A stretch of 64,000 nt of DNA, taken from assembly GCA_022563855.1 (NCBI GenBank), contig JADFMN010000004.1:248001-312000 (forward strand), given 5' to 3'. Under the pieces are notes generated by a model that saw only the letters and a list, made by a program, of their open reading frames with translations, did no database searches and had not been told where the DNA came from. The position numbers were made by a program, and so were the translations under genes. Shown piece by piece: positions 15,927 through 24,590 of this stretch (the stretch's first letter is position 1; each line of letters starts with the position of its first letter). The DNA is from Armatimonadota bacterium. GTDB lineage: Bacteria > Armatimonadota > Fimbriimonadia > Fimbriimonadales > Fimbriimonadaceae.

Positions 15927-17306
15927 ATGAAGACACAGATCCTCTTTCCCCTCGGGCTCGCATCGGCCGTTTTGCTGATCGCAGGCTGTGGCAATTCAGA
16001 AGCAGACGACCAGGCAATCTCGGGTGGCGACTCCACTGGATCCGTCGAGGCAGCCACGCTTGACTTGGCTTCTCAGACCGACGGCCCACTCGATATCAAA
16101 GTGTTCAGTGGCGGTTACGGCCACGACTTTTTTGAAGAGGCGGGCGAGGAGTACGGTGCAGAGCACGGCATCGAGGTCAAGACGGTAGGAGACCCGCATT
16201 TGTGGGAGCCGCTCAGGTCGGACTTCGTCGCAGGCAATCCGCCCGACGTCACTTGGCCTGGATGGGGCATGAACTACTGGAGCCTCGTGTTCGACGGCCA
16301 GGTTGAACCGATGGACGCCTACCTCGCCATGACGCCATACGACTCCGACGAAGGGACCTGGCGAGAGACGTTCGACGAACAGCTACTAGAGCTCGGTCAG
16401 TTCGAAGGCAAGCAGTACATGCTCCCGTTCCACGTCAACCTCAACGGCTGGTGGTACAACAAGACGATGTTCGACGCACAGGGGTGGGAGCCGCCGGCGA
16501 CCTTTGAAGAGCTGTTGGAGCTCGGAGAAAAAATGAAAGCCGCAGGGGTGGCGCCGCTGACCTTCCAAGGCCAGTGGCCGTACTATATGCTGTACGGGTT
16601 CATCTACCCCATGGTTATCAGTTCGGGTGGGATCGACGCCTGGAACGACTGCCAAAATCTAGTGCCCGGAGCCTGGTTGTCCGAACATATGCTGAGGGCG
16701 GCTCAGTCGGTCGAGACCATGCGCGAGCGCGACTTCTTCCTCGACGGATCGCTCGCGATGGACCACATCCAGTCCGAAACCCGATTCTTGGCGGGCGATG
16801 CCGGCATGGTTCCGGTAGGAACCTGGTTTTACGCCGAGATGGAGAGCGCCTGGCCCCCCGGCCTCGTCGCAGAGTTCATGCTTCCGCCACCGTTCGAGAA
16901 CGGGCAGGGAGACAAGAGCGCGCTGATGGTCGCCATCGAGCCGTTCATCATTCCGAGCAAGGCGAAGAACAAGGATCACGGCGTCAACTACTTCCGGTAT
17001 ATCACCTCTAAGGACAAAGCGCTACAGTTCGTGGAGGAAAAGGGCACGCTCATGGCGATCAAGGGCCTGGAGGAGGCGATCTACCCGCCCCATTTGATCA
17101 CCCCAGCGCGCCTGTTCGAGGAATCGACGACCAAGTGGCACTCCGAGTACCGGTTCTGGTATCCGGACCTGGCCAAGGAGGCCGAAAAGGCCATGTCAGC
17201 GCTGCTGGCAGGCGATATCAGCGCGCAACAGTTCTGCGACCGGCTCGAGGTCAAGGCCGAAGACACTCGCAACGACGACCGTATCGTCAAGCACAAGATT
17301 GGATAG
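15927..17306 (+). CDS. ABC sugar transporter, substrate-binding lipoprotein
   Basis: 459 residues. Lipoprotein signal with lipobox LIAGC (Cys21). The body is a family 1 extracellular solute-binding protein: VFSGGYGHDFFEEAGEEYGAEHGIEV opens the first lobe, and PFHVNLNGWWYNKTMFDAQGWEPPATFEELLELGEKMK is the typical central segment. It binds a sugar, probably an oligosaccharide, outside the membrane and delivers it to the two permeases that follow. The ligand cannot be deduced. Neighbouring GH172, isomerase and oxidoreductase genes suggest that the imported sugar comes from a complex glycan. Confidence 0.88.
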   Translation: MKTQILFPLGLASAVLLIAGCGNSEADDQAISGGDSTGSVEAATLDLASQTDGPLDIKVFSGGYGHDFFEEAGEEYGAEHGIEVKTVGDPHLWEPLRSDFVAGNPPDVTWPGWGMNYWSLVFDGQVEPMDAYLAMTPYDSDEGTWRETFDEQLLELGQFEGKQYMLPFHVNLNGWWYNKTMFDAQGWEPPATFEELLELGEKMKAAGVAPLTFQGQWPYYMLYGFIYPMVISSGGIDAWNDCQNLVPGAWLSEHMLRAAQSVETMRERDFFLDGSLAMDHIQSETRFLAGDAGMVPVGTWFYAEMESAWPPGLVAEFMLPPPFENGQGDKSALMVAIEPFIIPSKAKNKDHGVNYFRYITSKDKALQFVEEKGTLMAIKGLEEAIYPPHLITPARLFEESTTKWHSEYRFWYPDLAKEAEKAMSALLAGDISAQQFCDRLEVKAEDTRNDDRIVKHKIG

Positions 17307-17336
17307 TGCCGTGCGCGACCAGACGGAGGGCCACGC

Positions 17337-18272
17337 TTGACCAAGAGCGGCTCTGCGTCGTCGAAGGGCTTCTTCCGAACCGCCCGGGGGCGGTTCGCCA
17401 TCTTCTACCTTTCGCCCGCATTGCTCATGTACGGGTTCTTCGTGTTGTGGCCGCTGGTCAACGCGTTCCGGCTGTCGATGTACAGGTTTACCGGGCTTTC
17501 TCAGAAGACGACTTTCATCGGACTCGACAATTTCAACAGGCTCGCACGGAGCGACAATTTCTTCCAGTCGCTCAAGAACAACGTCTGGCTTCTGGTCTTC
17601 TCGCTGTCAGTCATCATGGTGCTGGCGCTGCTGATCGCCCACGCGACGCAGGACGACTCGCGGTTCGGGAAGTTTCTTCGCGCCGTCTATCTTTTCCCGC
17701 ACGTGATCTCGCTCGTCGTCGTCGCGATGCTGTGGAAGTTTATCTACGCGCCGGGCCTTGGGCTCATTCAGCCTACGTTGCAAGCCTGGGGCATCGAAGT
17801 CCCCGGCCTTGACTTTTCGCTTGGAATCCTCGGTGCCTCGACTTCGGCGCTGCCCGCAGTCGGAGTCTCGTTCGTCTGGTATGCGCTGGGCTTCTACATC
17901 ATGGTCCTGGCCGCGGGCATCCGCTCGATCCCCGAGGAAGTCAAGGAGGCCGCAGAACTCGATGGCGCGTCAGGGCTGTTCCGGTTCTGGAAGGTGACGT
18001 GGCCGCTGATCTGGTCGGTGCGGCGGATCGTCGTGATCCACATCGTCATCGCTGTCATGAACACGTTCGCGCTCGTCCGGCTCATGACCAACGGCGGGCC
18101 CGACGGCGCGACCGAGGTCACGCTCACCTACCTGTATAAGCGAGGCTTCTCGCCAGACTCGTTCTACGGCGAGGCCACCGCGATCGGCGTCGTCAACTTC
18201 GTGGTGGCGATGGCCCTTGCGGGGCTGGTGATCCTTCTGTTCCGCCGCGACCCGACGGAGGCGAGGCGGTGA
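17337..18272 (+). CDS. ABC sugar transporter permease (MalF/UgpA type)
   Basis: 311 residues, six predicted membrane helices. The first helix is FAIFYLSPALLMYGFFVLWPLV and the ATPase-docking EAA loop is EEVKEAAELDGASGLFRFWKVTWPL near residue 200. The TTG start is supported by GGAGGG 6 bases upstream. It pairs with the following MalG-type permease, whose start overlaps its stop. No ATP-binding subunit lies in the window; a shared MsmX-type ATPase elsewhere in the genome is the usual solution. Confidence 0.9.
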   Translation: MTKSGSASSKGFFRTARGRFAIFYLSPALLMYGFFVLWPLVNAFRLSMYRFTGLSQKTTFIGLDNFNRLARSDNFFQSLKNNVWLLVFSLSVIMVLALLIAHATQDDSRFGKFLRAVYLFPHVISLVVVAMLWKFIYAPGLGLIQPTLQAWGIEVPGLDFSLGILGASTSALPAVGVSFVWYALGFYIMVLAAGIRSIPEEVKEAAELDGASGLFRFWKVTWPLIWSVRRIVVIHIVIAVMNTFALVRLMTNGGPDGATEVTLTYLYKRGFSPDSFYGEATAIGVVNFVVAMALAGLVILLFRRDPTEARR

Positions 18273-19537
18273 AGCTCCTATTCGTGAAGGTCGTCTTCGG
18301 GTGGATGTTTAAGTACACGCGAGTCCTGCTACTCGGTGTTTTCATCCTGATCGTCGTTTTCCCGATCGCCTGGATGGCGGTCAGCTCGTTCAAGACGACG
18401 CGAGAGATATACCAAAGCCCGTGGTCGATGCCGAAGGAGTTTGCCGACCGGAAGGAGCAGTTGAGTCTGGCCGCCAAGGAGCTCCGTGCCGACGTCGATG
18501 CCTTGCCGCAAGAGTTCCCGACTAGCGCGAGTCGGGTGCGCGATTTGTCCAAGGCGTTCACTGCGATGTCCAGCGACCCTGTTGTTGAGCAGGGCGAGAA
18601 CGGCGAGACCATCCTCATCGAGCCGGGAGGCGCGATCAACCGCATCCGGCTCTTCGCACCGGAGTACAGAGACGCTGGCAAGTTCGTCAGCCGCTCACAG
18701 CGCTTGGCGAGAAACCTCGACGCCTATGCGAGCGATCTCGTTGACGGCTCGCCCCGCGCGGCATCGCTGGAGGAGCGCCTCAGCAAGGATTACGACAAGA
18801 TACGAGCCGATCTTCGCGAGGTCGCCGATCAGGCGCAAGCAAAAGTCAGACAGGGCGCGTTCGGCAACTACGTCGAGGCGTGGACGACGACGGGCATCGG
18901 CTCGGCGTTCCTGAACAGCCTGATGGTCACCGCCGCCACGATGATCGTGCTGATCCCGATAGCGGCGATGGCGGCATACGTGCTGGCGAAGTACAAGTTC
19001 CGAGGCTCGAACGCACTGTTCATGCTGTTCCTCGGCGGGATGATGTTTCCGCAGTTCCTCGTGATCGTGCCGCTGTTCCTCCAGATGTCGAGCATGGGGC
19101 TGGACGACAACCTGTTCGGCCTCACCCTTGTTTACATCGCGTTCTCACTGCCGTTCACAGTTTTTGTTTTGACCGGTTTTTTCCACCAGCTGCCGGACGA
19201 GTTGGCGGAGGCGGCGATGCTGGACGGCTGCAGCCACCAGGCGACCTTCTGGAAGATCATGATGCCTCTCGCGAAGCCAGGGCTGGTCGTGGTGATCATT
19301 TTCAACGTGATCGGACTTTGGAACGAGTACAACCTTGCGCTCGTCCTGATGCGGAGCCGGGAAGGGTTCACCCTGCCGCGAGCCCTCGACAGCCTCCAGA
19401 TGACGGCGCAGTACCTCGGCGACACGGGCGCGCTGATGGCGGCGATGGTGATCGTGGTCCTGCCGGTGCTGATCGTCTACTGGCTGCTGAAGGAGAAGAT
19501 CCACGAGGCGATGCTCGCGGGGGCGATCAAGGGCTAG
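18269..19537 (+). CDS. ABC sugar transporter permease (MalG/UgpE type) with large periplasmic insertion
   Basis: 422 residues, against about 280 in ordinary MalG proteins. Helix 1 (residues 18-40) is followed by the expected PWSMPKE. An inserted, mostly helical, charged segment then runs from about 58 to 198 before the normal sequence resumes (NYVEAWTTTGIGSAFLNSL). The EAA loop is DELAEAAMLDGCSHQATFWKIMMPLAKPG. By topology the insertion would face the periplasm, where it could touch the binding protein. The GTG start overlaps the previous stop. The stop codon shares a CTAG with the convergent hydrolase gene. Confidence 0.88.
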   Translation: MKLLFVKVVFGWMFKYTRVLLLGVFILIVVFPIAWMAVSSFKTTREIYQSPWSMPKEFADRKEQLSLAAKELRADVDALPQEFPTSASRVRDLSKAFTAMSSDPVVEQGENGETILIEPGGAINRIRLFAPEYRDAGKFVSRSQRLARNLDAYASDLVDGSPRAASLEERLSKDYDKIRADLREVADQAQAKVRQGAFGNYVEAWTTTGIGSAFLNSLMVTAATMIVLIPIAAMAAYVLAKYKFRGSNALFMLFLGGMMFPQFLVIVPLFLQMSSMGLDDNLFGLTLVYIAFSLPFTVFVLTGFFHQLPDELAEAAMLDGCSHQATFWKIMMPLAKPGLVVVIIFNVIGLWNEYNLALVLMRSREGFTLPRALDSLQMTAQYLGDTGALMAAMVIVVLPVLIVYWLLKEKIHEAMLAGAIKG

Positions 19538-20319
19538 TCCTGAGGCAAGAAGGCAAGCCACGCCTCTAGCTTTTCCCAGTAGTACTCGCTCGAGTCGGGG
19601 TTTCTGTCGGCGCGGAGCGCTGAACTTCCGTGTACGCCCTTGCGCGATGCAGCCAGGAAATCGTAGTCGTGTCGAACGACGGTGTCAGGGCGGCTTAGGA
19701 AGATCGACTCGACTTCATCCTCATACTCTGTCGCGGTAGAGGCGAAGAAGCACGGCACCGTCACACGCGCGTTCCAGCCAGCGACCGGGTTGCCAGAACC
19801 GAAGTACTCGCCCGGAGAAAACGCAAGAACGGCGTTGACGTCGTCCGGATGCTCAGCCGCCAAACGCAGCACGAGCGAAGCTGAGTAACTGCTGCCCCAA
19901 ACGTAGATGCGCCTCCATTCTCCGAGGTCCGCCGCCCAAGCGAGCGCGGCTTCGAGGTCCTGGTAGGCGCTCTCGTACGTCGGCGTCTTTGAGAACTGAG
20001 ATCGAGTCAGGTTATCGCGCTCGAACCGATCGCCGCCGGAGCGTAGATCTACAGTGAGGCAGTCGTAGCCCAGAACAGCTACGCGGCTGGCGATCGGCTC
20101 ATACTCGCCCATGTTTGAGCCAGCCTGGTGGAACATGATGATGAGGGTTTCCGCGTCGTCTGGGCCGTCGACCTGTCTGGCGAACACCGTAGTTCCGTCA
20201 GCGGCCTCGAACGTGATGCCGTCGAACGAGGCAATATCGACGGGCGGGGTCTTTTTGCCGCTGGAGCATCCGATCGCTAGCATCGCTAGCGCGAGGTATG
20301 GGGCGAGTTTGTTTTTCAT
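19534..20319 (-). CDS. Alpha/beta hydrolase lipoprotein
   Basis: 261 residues. The start at 20319 gives a clean lipoprotein signal (MKNKLAPYLALAMLAIGC, Cys18); upstream in-frame codons lie inside the GH172 gene. It has an alpha/beta hydrolase fold of the dienelactone hydrolase/acetylxylan-esterase-like type. The oxyanion region is MFHQAGSNMGEY and the nucleophile S144 lies in WGSSYSAS. The His is probably in GVHGSSAL close to the end. A surface esterase acting on acylated sugars would fit the neighbourhood. Its ATG overlaps the stop of the upstream GH172 gene by one base (TGATG). Confidence 0.8.
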   Translation of the reverse strand: MKNKLAPYLALAMLAIGCSSGKKTPPVDIASFDGITFEAADGTTVFARQVDGPDDAETLIIMFHQAGSNMGEYEPIASRVAVLGYDCLTVDLRSGGDRFERDNLTRSQFSKTPTYESAYQDLEAALAWAADLGEWRRIYVWGSSYSASLVLRLAAEHPDDVNAVLAFSPGEYFGSGNPVAGWNARVTVPCFFASTATEYEDEVESIFLSRPDTVVRHDYDFLAASRKGVHGSSALRADRNPDSSEYYWEKLEAWLAFLPQD

Positions 20320-22307
20320 CAGCGTGAGATTTTTTCGAGCAGGACGTAATCGAGCCCCATGAGATGACGCTTTGGCGCTGACTTCGGGTTGGAACCGATC
20401 ACGATTACCTCGATAACTACCTTGTCTTCTACGCTGACAGTGCCCAAATCGATCTTCTTCCACGAAACTCCAGAACCGAAGAAGTCAATTTCGCCCGCGC
20501 TCTTTCCGTTCACGATGATTTCGTGAATCCCGTAGTCCGGCGCGTGGCAGAAGTTGCCGATGACCTTGTAATCGCCCGGCTCATCGACTTCGAACTCAAG
20601 TACGAGGCGATCACCCGGCGAGGCGTCGATCCACCACAGCTGTAGACCGCCCGAAAGCTGAAAGAAACCGCCCTGATGCTCACGGGCGCCGCCGGTCATC
20701 GTGGTGACGGTCATCTTCTCGCCCTCGTACGCGCCCTCGACCGGCGCTGGCGGGAGAAGCTCTTCGACGCTCAGCTCGTCGACGTCGATCTCCCTCGGCC
20801 CTGTGGAGCCGGGGGTGGCGTACCAGTAAGCCGTCGCGGAGTAGCTCACCTGTGCCTCGTTCCAGTGCCAGATCTCCATGTCGAACTTCAGCGATTTGCG
20901 GAACGGAATTGGGTCGAGGATGTGCCACCGGTTGTTGGCTATGTGCCCGAAGTTATTCGGGGTGCCGGTGACCGGTTGTGTGTGATACGGCACACCGCTG
21001 TACGGCGTTGGGTCGGACCAGGCGTAGCCGTAGTAATCCTCAGTCCCTGTGCCGAACGTTGACGGGAACGATTCGCCGTCGACCCAGACCTTTTCGTCGC
21101 CCTCGCCCCACCATCCCGGGACGGAGTTGGCTACGTGGTAGGTGCTGCCGACGTAATGGCCCGCGCCTGTCACGTCCATGAAGTTGAAGTCGCGCATCGG
21201 CCTGGTGCTGCCGCGGTCGGTGCTCCACTGCGCGTGGAAGTAGAGCGATCGCTCGTCCCAGCGGTACGCGCTCGTCCTGATCTGGATCGTGCCCAAGGCG
21301 TCCACAGGGTTCTTGTTGACGAGCCGCACAGTCGCGGTTTTCTTGAACGGCATCCAGAACCGGCAGATCATCGAGCCGTCCTCCCGCACGCTGAACGCGA
21401 ACGACTCGTACGCGTTGAATCCCGGTGGCGATCCGAAGAAGTCGCTGACCGGCGCACGGACGCACGTCTCGCCGTCGAAGTCGATCTCCAGCCACAGGTT
21501 GCGGAGCAGATTGTGGGCTTGCAGCGGGTGGCTCCACCGCATGTTCGGAATCAGGTCTGGCAGGAACGGCGACAGGATCAGCTCGGTGATCGCGGATGCG
21601 CCGGTCAGTTCGACTTCGGCGGAAGCGCCCTTGCCGGCGCGGTACTCGAACGACCAGGCTCTTGACCCGCCCGGTCGCTGAAGCTGGTCAGGATTCCTCA
21701 GCAGATGCCGCGTCTCGCTGATCCGCCCTTGGTCGATGTCGTTCTGGTCGAAAGTCTTGACAGGGGTTCCAGGGTCGAACGTGCGGTATCCGATGTGATA
21801 GTACATTCGAGGGAGGCCGTCGCTCTCGGTGTCGTCGACGGTTATCTTAAGGCTCTTCGAGTACGGGATCGGGAAGTACAGGTTGGTTCCACGCAGCGCG
21901 CCGTAACCGAATGGTGGGGCCATCGATGGCTGCTCGCCGGTCAGCAGGTTCCTCGTCGTGTTCTCGATCCGGGGTGTTGTTTCGCCGTCGAAGTAGAACC
22001 GGATGGTGCCCATCGGGTTCGCCGACCAGATCCTCACGACTGCGCCGGGGCCGGTCAGGTCGGCCATCACGTACTCAGTCCGCCCGTCCTTCTCCTCGGT
22101 TCGAATGTACTTGCCCCAATCCGCGTTGGCGAACCAGCCTTCCTGGTCTGGCGAGACGCTGCCACGATCGTAGCTGCTTGCTTGGGACGTCGTGTAATAC
22201 GGGTCCGCGACGCGCGTCAGCCGACCGAAATCGACCATCTCGTACAGCATCGAATTGATCGTGACTTCTGCTTGGGAGACCGTCGCCGCCAAGAGGAGGG
22301 AGAGCAT
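20319..22307 (-). CDS. GH172 (DUF2961) family secreted protein with C-terminal binding-like domain
   Basis: 662 residues. A short signal peptide (MLSLLLAATVSQA) is followed by two DUF2961 jelly-roll halves with the hallmark GTGTEDYYGYAW (about residue 418). From about 530 a separate beta domain follows (FEVDEPGDYKVIGNF, then MGLDYVLLE), resembling carbohydrate-binding modules. Characterised GH172 enzymes act on fructofuranose or arabinofuranose linkages. Together with the downstream lipoprotein hydrolase, and the isomerase and oxidoreductase nearby, it suggests use of a furanose-containing glycan. A TAAACT box lies 6 bases before the ATG. Confidence 0.85.
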   Translation of the reverse strand: MLSLLLAATVSQAEVTINSMLYEMVDFGRLTRVADPYYTTSQASSYDRGSVSPDQEGWFANADWGKYIRTEEKDGRTEYVMADLTGPGAVVRIWSANPMGTIRFYFDGETTPRIENTTRNLLTGEQPSMAPPFGYGALRGTNLYFPIPYSKSLKITVDDTESDGLPRMYYHIGYRTFDPGTPVKTFDQNDIDQGRISETRHLLRNPDQLQRPGGSRAWSFEYRAGKGASAEVELTGASAITELILSPFLPDLIPNMRWSHPLQAHNLLRNLWLEIDFDGETCVRAPVSDFFGSPPGFNAYESFAFSVREDGSMICRFWMPFKKTATVRLVNKNPVDALGTIQIRTSAYRWDERSLYFHAQWSTDRGSTRPMRDFNFMDVTGAGHYVGSTYHVANSVPGWWGEGDEKVWVDGESFPSTFGTGTEDYYGYAWSDPTPYSGVPYHTQPVTGTPNNFGHIANNRWHILDPIPFRKSLKFDMEIWHWNEAQVSYSATAYWYATPGSTGPREIDVDELSVEELLPPAPVEGAYEGEKMTVTTMTGGAREHQGGFFQLSGGLQLWWIDASPGDRLVLEFEVDEPGDYKVIGNFCHAPDYGIHEIIVNGKSAGEIDFFGSGVSWKKIDLGTVSVEDKVVIEVIVIGSNPKSAPKRHLMGLDYVLLEKISR

Positions 22308-22313
22308 TCGCTG

Positions 22314-22319
22314 AGTTTA
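22314..22319 (-). promoter_or_regulatory. -10 hexamer TAAACT, predicted leaderless start
   Basis: On the reverse strand GGCTAAACT is followed by 6 bases and the ATG of the GH172 gene. The same GGCTAAACTCA occurs before the DUF885 gene at 30501. Confidence 0.45.
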
Positions 22320-22380
22320 GCCGCTCGGGGGGATCAGCGCAACGCCGTCCTATGAAGTCTGTCACGCCCTGTCCGAAATC

Positions 22381-22435
22381 CCTCCCCCGGCCTGCTGACT
22401 GACATTCGACGCCCTTCCCGGTGGCCGAGGGAGGT
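22381..22435. repeat. Intergenic repeat module B, copy 3 (inverted)
   Basis: Begins CCTCCCCCGGCCTGC and ends GGCCGAGGGAGG. The left end is the reverse complement of the right end of copies 1 and 2. It opens the gene-free stretch 22320-22679, a chain of repeat modules. Confidence 0.6.
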
Positions 22436-22488
22436 TTGGAGGGGGCCGAGAGCGCCCCGCAGTCCTCGTGCCCTCAGTTTGAAGTATG

Positions 22489-22529
22489 TCGCTCTCGAAA
22501 GCTAAGGTCGCCCAAGAGGACGACCCTCC
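22489..22529 (+). repeat. Intergenic repeat module A, copy 3
   Basis: TCGCTCTCGAAAGCTAAGG followed by TCGCCCAAGAGGACGACC. It is in direct orientation compared with copy 4 (30401-30428) and inverted relative to copies 1 and 2. A TTCGG-type tract (CCGAACCTCCGAACTCCCGAG, 22562 on) lies 30 bases further on. Confidence 0.6.
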
Positions 22530-22590
22530 ATGGGGAAGTCCGGTGTCTGGAGTTTGCGCCTCCGAACCTCCGAACTCCCGAGCCGATCCC

Positions 22591-22627
22591 CGTGTGGCAC
22601 GGTCAGGCCCGAAGGGTTTGTCCGTGC
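22591..22627 (+). repeat. Intergenic repeat module E, copy 4
   Basis: CACGGTCAGGCCC and GGGTTTGTCCGTG pair at 12 of 13 positions (counting G-T) around GAA, giving a stable hairpin. It is related to the hairpins at 8733-8765 and 43774-43809. Confidence 0.55.
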
Positions 22628-22649
22628 GTCTGCGGCTTGCGATAGAAAA

Positions 22650-22667
22650 GCGCGGAAGCGTCCGCGC
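22650..22667 (-). terminator. Terminator hairpin (repeat module D, copy 2)
   Basis: On the reverse strand GCGCGGA and TCCGCGC pair around CGCT and are followed by TTTTCT. It lies 12 bases behind the stop of the sugar isomerase gene. The flanking sequence (GGAGTGCG before, CTATCGCAAGCCG after) marks it as a member of the module D family. Confidence 0.7.
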
Positions 22668-22679
22668 ACTCCCAAAAAG

Positions 22680-23522
22680 CTACCGGCCCATGATCGCGCT
22701 GAGCGCGTTGGCGGTGTTCGCGCACCGCACTTCGGCGTGGCTCGGGTAGTGCGGGATCATTTCGGCGGTCAGCGGACCCTCGTATCCGATCTCCTTGATC
22801 GCCGCCATCACTTTGCCCCAAGGCACGTCGCCCTCGCACAGGTCGACGAAGCCGTCGGCGGTGCCGACCGACAGCCTGAAGTCCTTAACGTGGATTGCCT
22901 TTATCCGCTTGCCGAGAATCCTGATCCACTGGTCGGGGTGGCCGTAAGGCATGATGTTGCCGACGTCGAAGTAGCTCCCGATCCAAGGCGAATCGAACTG
23001 GTCGATGAAGTGCGCCATCTCCATCGGCGATAGCAGGAACTTGTTCCAGACGTTCTCGATGCCGATGTTGACCTTGCACTCAGCCGCAATGGGCAAGACC
23101 TTTTGCAATCCTTCGACCGCGCGCTGCCAGACGAGGTCGTACGGTTGCACGGGCGTCTCCGGCATGAAGAACACATCGACGGCACCGGGGATCACGAGCA
23201 AGGTGTCCGCGCCGAACCAGCCTGTGATCCTCAACATCTTCTTCAGCGCGGTCAGGGCCTTTTCACGGTCGGCATCTTCGGCGCTGGCGAGGTTGTAGCC
23301 CCAGTACGTGCCGCTCGCCATCGTCTTGATCTGCAGTCCCTGCGCTGAAGCCCTGGCGACCGCATCTTCACAAAACGATTGCGTCACGTCGAGGTGCAGC
23401 TCACCGGCGTCGGCTATCGCCGGCTCGACCGACTCGAAGCCGTCGCGCTTCGCCTTCGCGAAGAAGTCGTCGAGAGATGGGTCCCCGGGGTACGACCAGT
23501 AGTTGATGCCTTTCAGATTCAT
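22680..23522 (-). CDS. Sugar phosphate isomerase/epimerase (xylose isomerase-like TIM barrel)
   Basis: 280 residues. AP endonuclease 2-type TIM barrel as in inosose isomerases and hydroxypyruvate isomerases. Divalent-metal ligands are visible in order: Glu in IGIENVWNKF, Asp in SYFDVGN, His in AIHVKDF and Glu in LTAEMIP. It would isomerise or epimerise a keto sugar in the cytoplasm. The start overlaps the stop of the upstream Gfo/Idh/MocA gene by 4 bases, so oxidation and isomerisation are probably successive steps on the same sugar. Transcription ends at the hairpin 22650-22667. Confidence 0.87.
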   Translation of the reverse strand: MNLKGINYWSYPGDPSLDDFFAKAKRDGFESVEPAIADAGELHLDVTQSFCEDAVARASAQGLQIKTMASGTYWGYNLASAEDADREKALTALKKMLRITGWFGADTLLVIPGAVDVFFMPETPVQPYDLVWQRAVEGLQKVLPIAAECKVNIGIENVWNKFLLSPMEMAHFIDQFDSPWIGSYFDVGNIMPYGHPDQWIRILGKRIKAIHVKDFRLSVGTADGFVDLCEGDVPWGKVMAAIKEIGYEGPLTAEMIPHYPSHAEVRCANTANALSAIMGR

Positions 23523-24499
23523 GATAGTTTGCTCTCGATTTGCGCGACTTCGTCCAGCACAACGCGCAGGGATTCACGGGATGACTCAGGAGTGACCGTC
23601 ACGAGCGGTGTGTCGTTCTCGATGCAATCCACCAAGTACGCCAGTTCGTTGTAGTAGCCGCCGAGAGATGAGAGGTTGCCGCTTGCGCCTTCGGCCTCCA
23701 TTTGGTCAGCCCCGTGCTTGACAGGGTCTTTGCCCTCTTCGTAGATCATCAGCTCGCCGTCGCGGTAGATCATCGAGCCGCGATCGAACACCGCGCGGTA
23801 CTCCATGCGGAACGGGTTGCCCTGCGGGAGGTTCCAGCCTCCTTCGAGCTGGACCACGACGCCGCCGAACCGCATTGTCGTGAAGAAGTGCCCGACGCCA
23901 CGACTGTCCTTGCTACCGTGGCTCACCGTATGGTCAGGAGATCCGAGCAAGTAAAGTGCGAAGTCGGTGTCGTGTATGTGCATGTCCATCGCACCGCCGC
24001 AAAGCTCCGGCTCAGCAGCCCACTGGTCGACTGTATAGGAAGGGAACGCGCCGTACCTAGTGAAGTTCGCGGAGAGCAGCGCCCCAAGCCGCCCGTCGTC
24101 CACCGCTGCCTTCAGCTCCTCGTACTCCGGCCAGAAGCGGATGCAGTGCCCTACCATCAGCTTCACGCCAGCCTTCTTAGAAGCCTCCACCATTCGGTCA
24201 GCATCCGAAACAGACAGCGCCATAGGCTTTTCGCACATCACGTGCTTTCCGGCTTCGCAGGCTTTCACCGTAAAGTCCGCGTGCAGGTAGGTGGGCAGGC
24301 AGATGTCGACCATATCGACTTCTACGATCATCTCGTCATATGAGCCGTAGACCCTGCCGCCCCACTTAGCCGCGAACTCGGAAGCCCTGTCTGGGCTCTT
24401 GTCGAATACGCCGACCAGGTCCGCCCCATCGAGCACACTGTACACGTTCGCGTGCATCGTCCCCATGAACCCGCATCCGACCAGTCCGACCTTCACCAT
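23519..24499 (-). CDS. Gfo/Idh/MocA family oxidoreductase
   Basis: 326 residues from ATG 24499; upstream in-frame codons give no family sequence. The Rossmann fold has VGLVGCGFMGTMHANVY at the start, and the family signature CEKPMALSVSDAD lies near residue 90. The sugar-binding region is GGAMDMHIHDTDFALYLLG. It oxidises or reduces a sugar or cyclitol with NAD(P). The gene is coupled to the isomerase downstream and diverges from the sulfatase gene across 91 bases. Confidence 0.88.
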   Translation of the reverse strand: MVKVGLVGCGFMGTMHANVYSVLDGADLVGVFDKSPDRASEFAAKWGGRVYGSYDEMIVEVDMVDICLPTYLHADFTVKACEAGKHVMCEKPMALSVSDADRMVEASKKAGVKLMVGHCIRFWPEYEELKAAVDDGRLGALLSANFTRYGAFPSYTVDQWAAEPELCGGAMDMHIHDTDFALYLLGSPDHTVSHGSKDSRGVGHFFTTMRFGGVVVQLEGGWNLPQGNPFRMEYRAVFDRGSMIYRDGELMIYEEGKDPVKHGADQMEAEGASGNLSSLGGYYNELAYLVDCIENDTPLVTVTPESSRESLRVVLDEVAQIESKLS

Positions 24500-24577
24500 T
24501 GCCGCCAGCGATACGATACTCAATGGCGCCTTGCGATATCCGGGCTTGCTTGGGCACGACATGCTGTAGAGTGTCTG

Positions 24578-24583
24578 TACAGT
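24578..24583 (+). promoter_or_regulatory. -10 hexamer TACAGT, predicted leaderless start
   Basis: TACAGT ends 7 bases before GTG 24591. An alternative GTG at 24582 overlaps the hexamer itself, which favours 24591 as the start. Confidence 0.4.
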
Positions 24584-24590
24584 GATCAGC

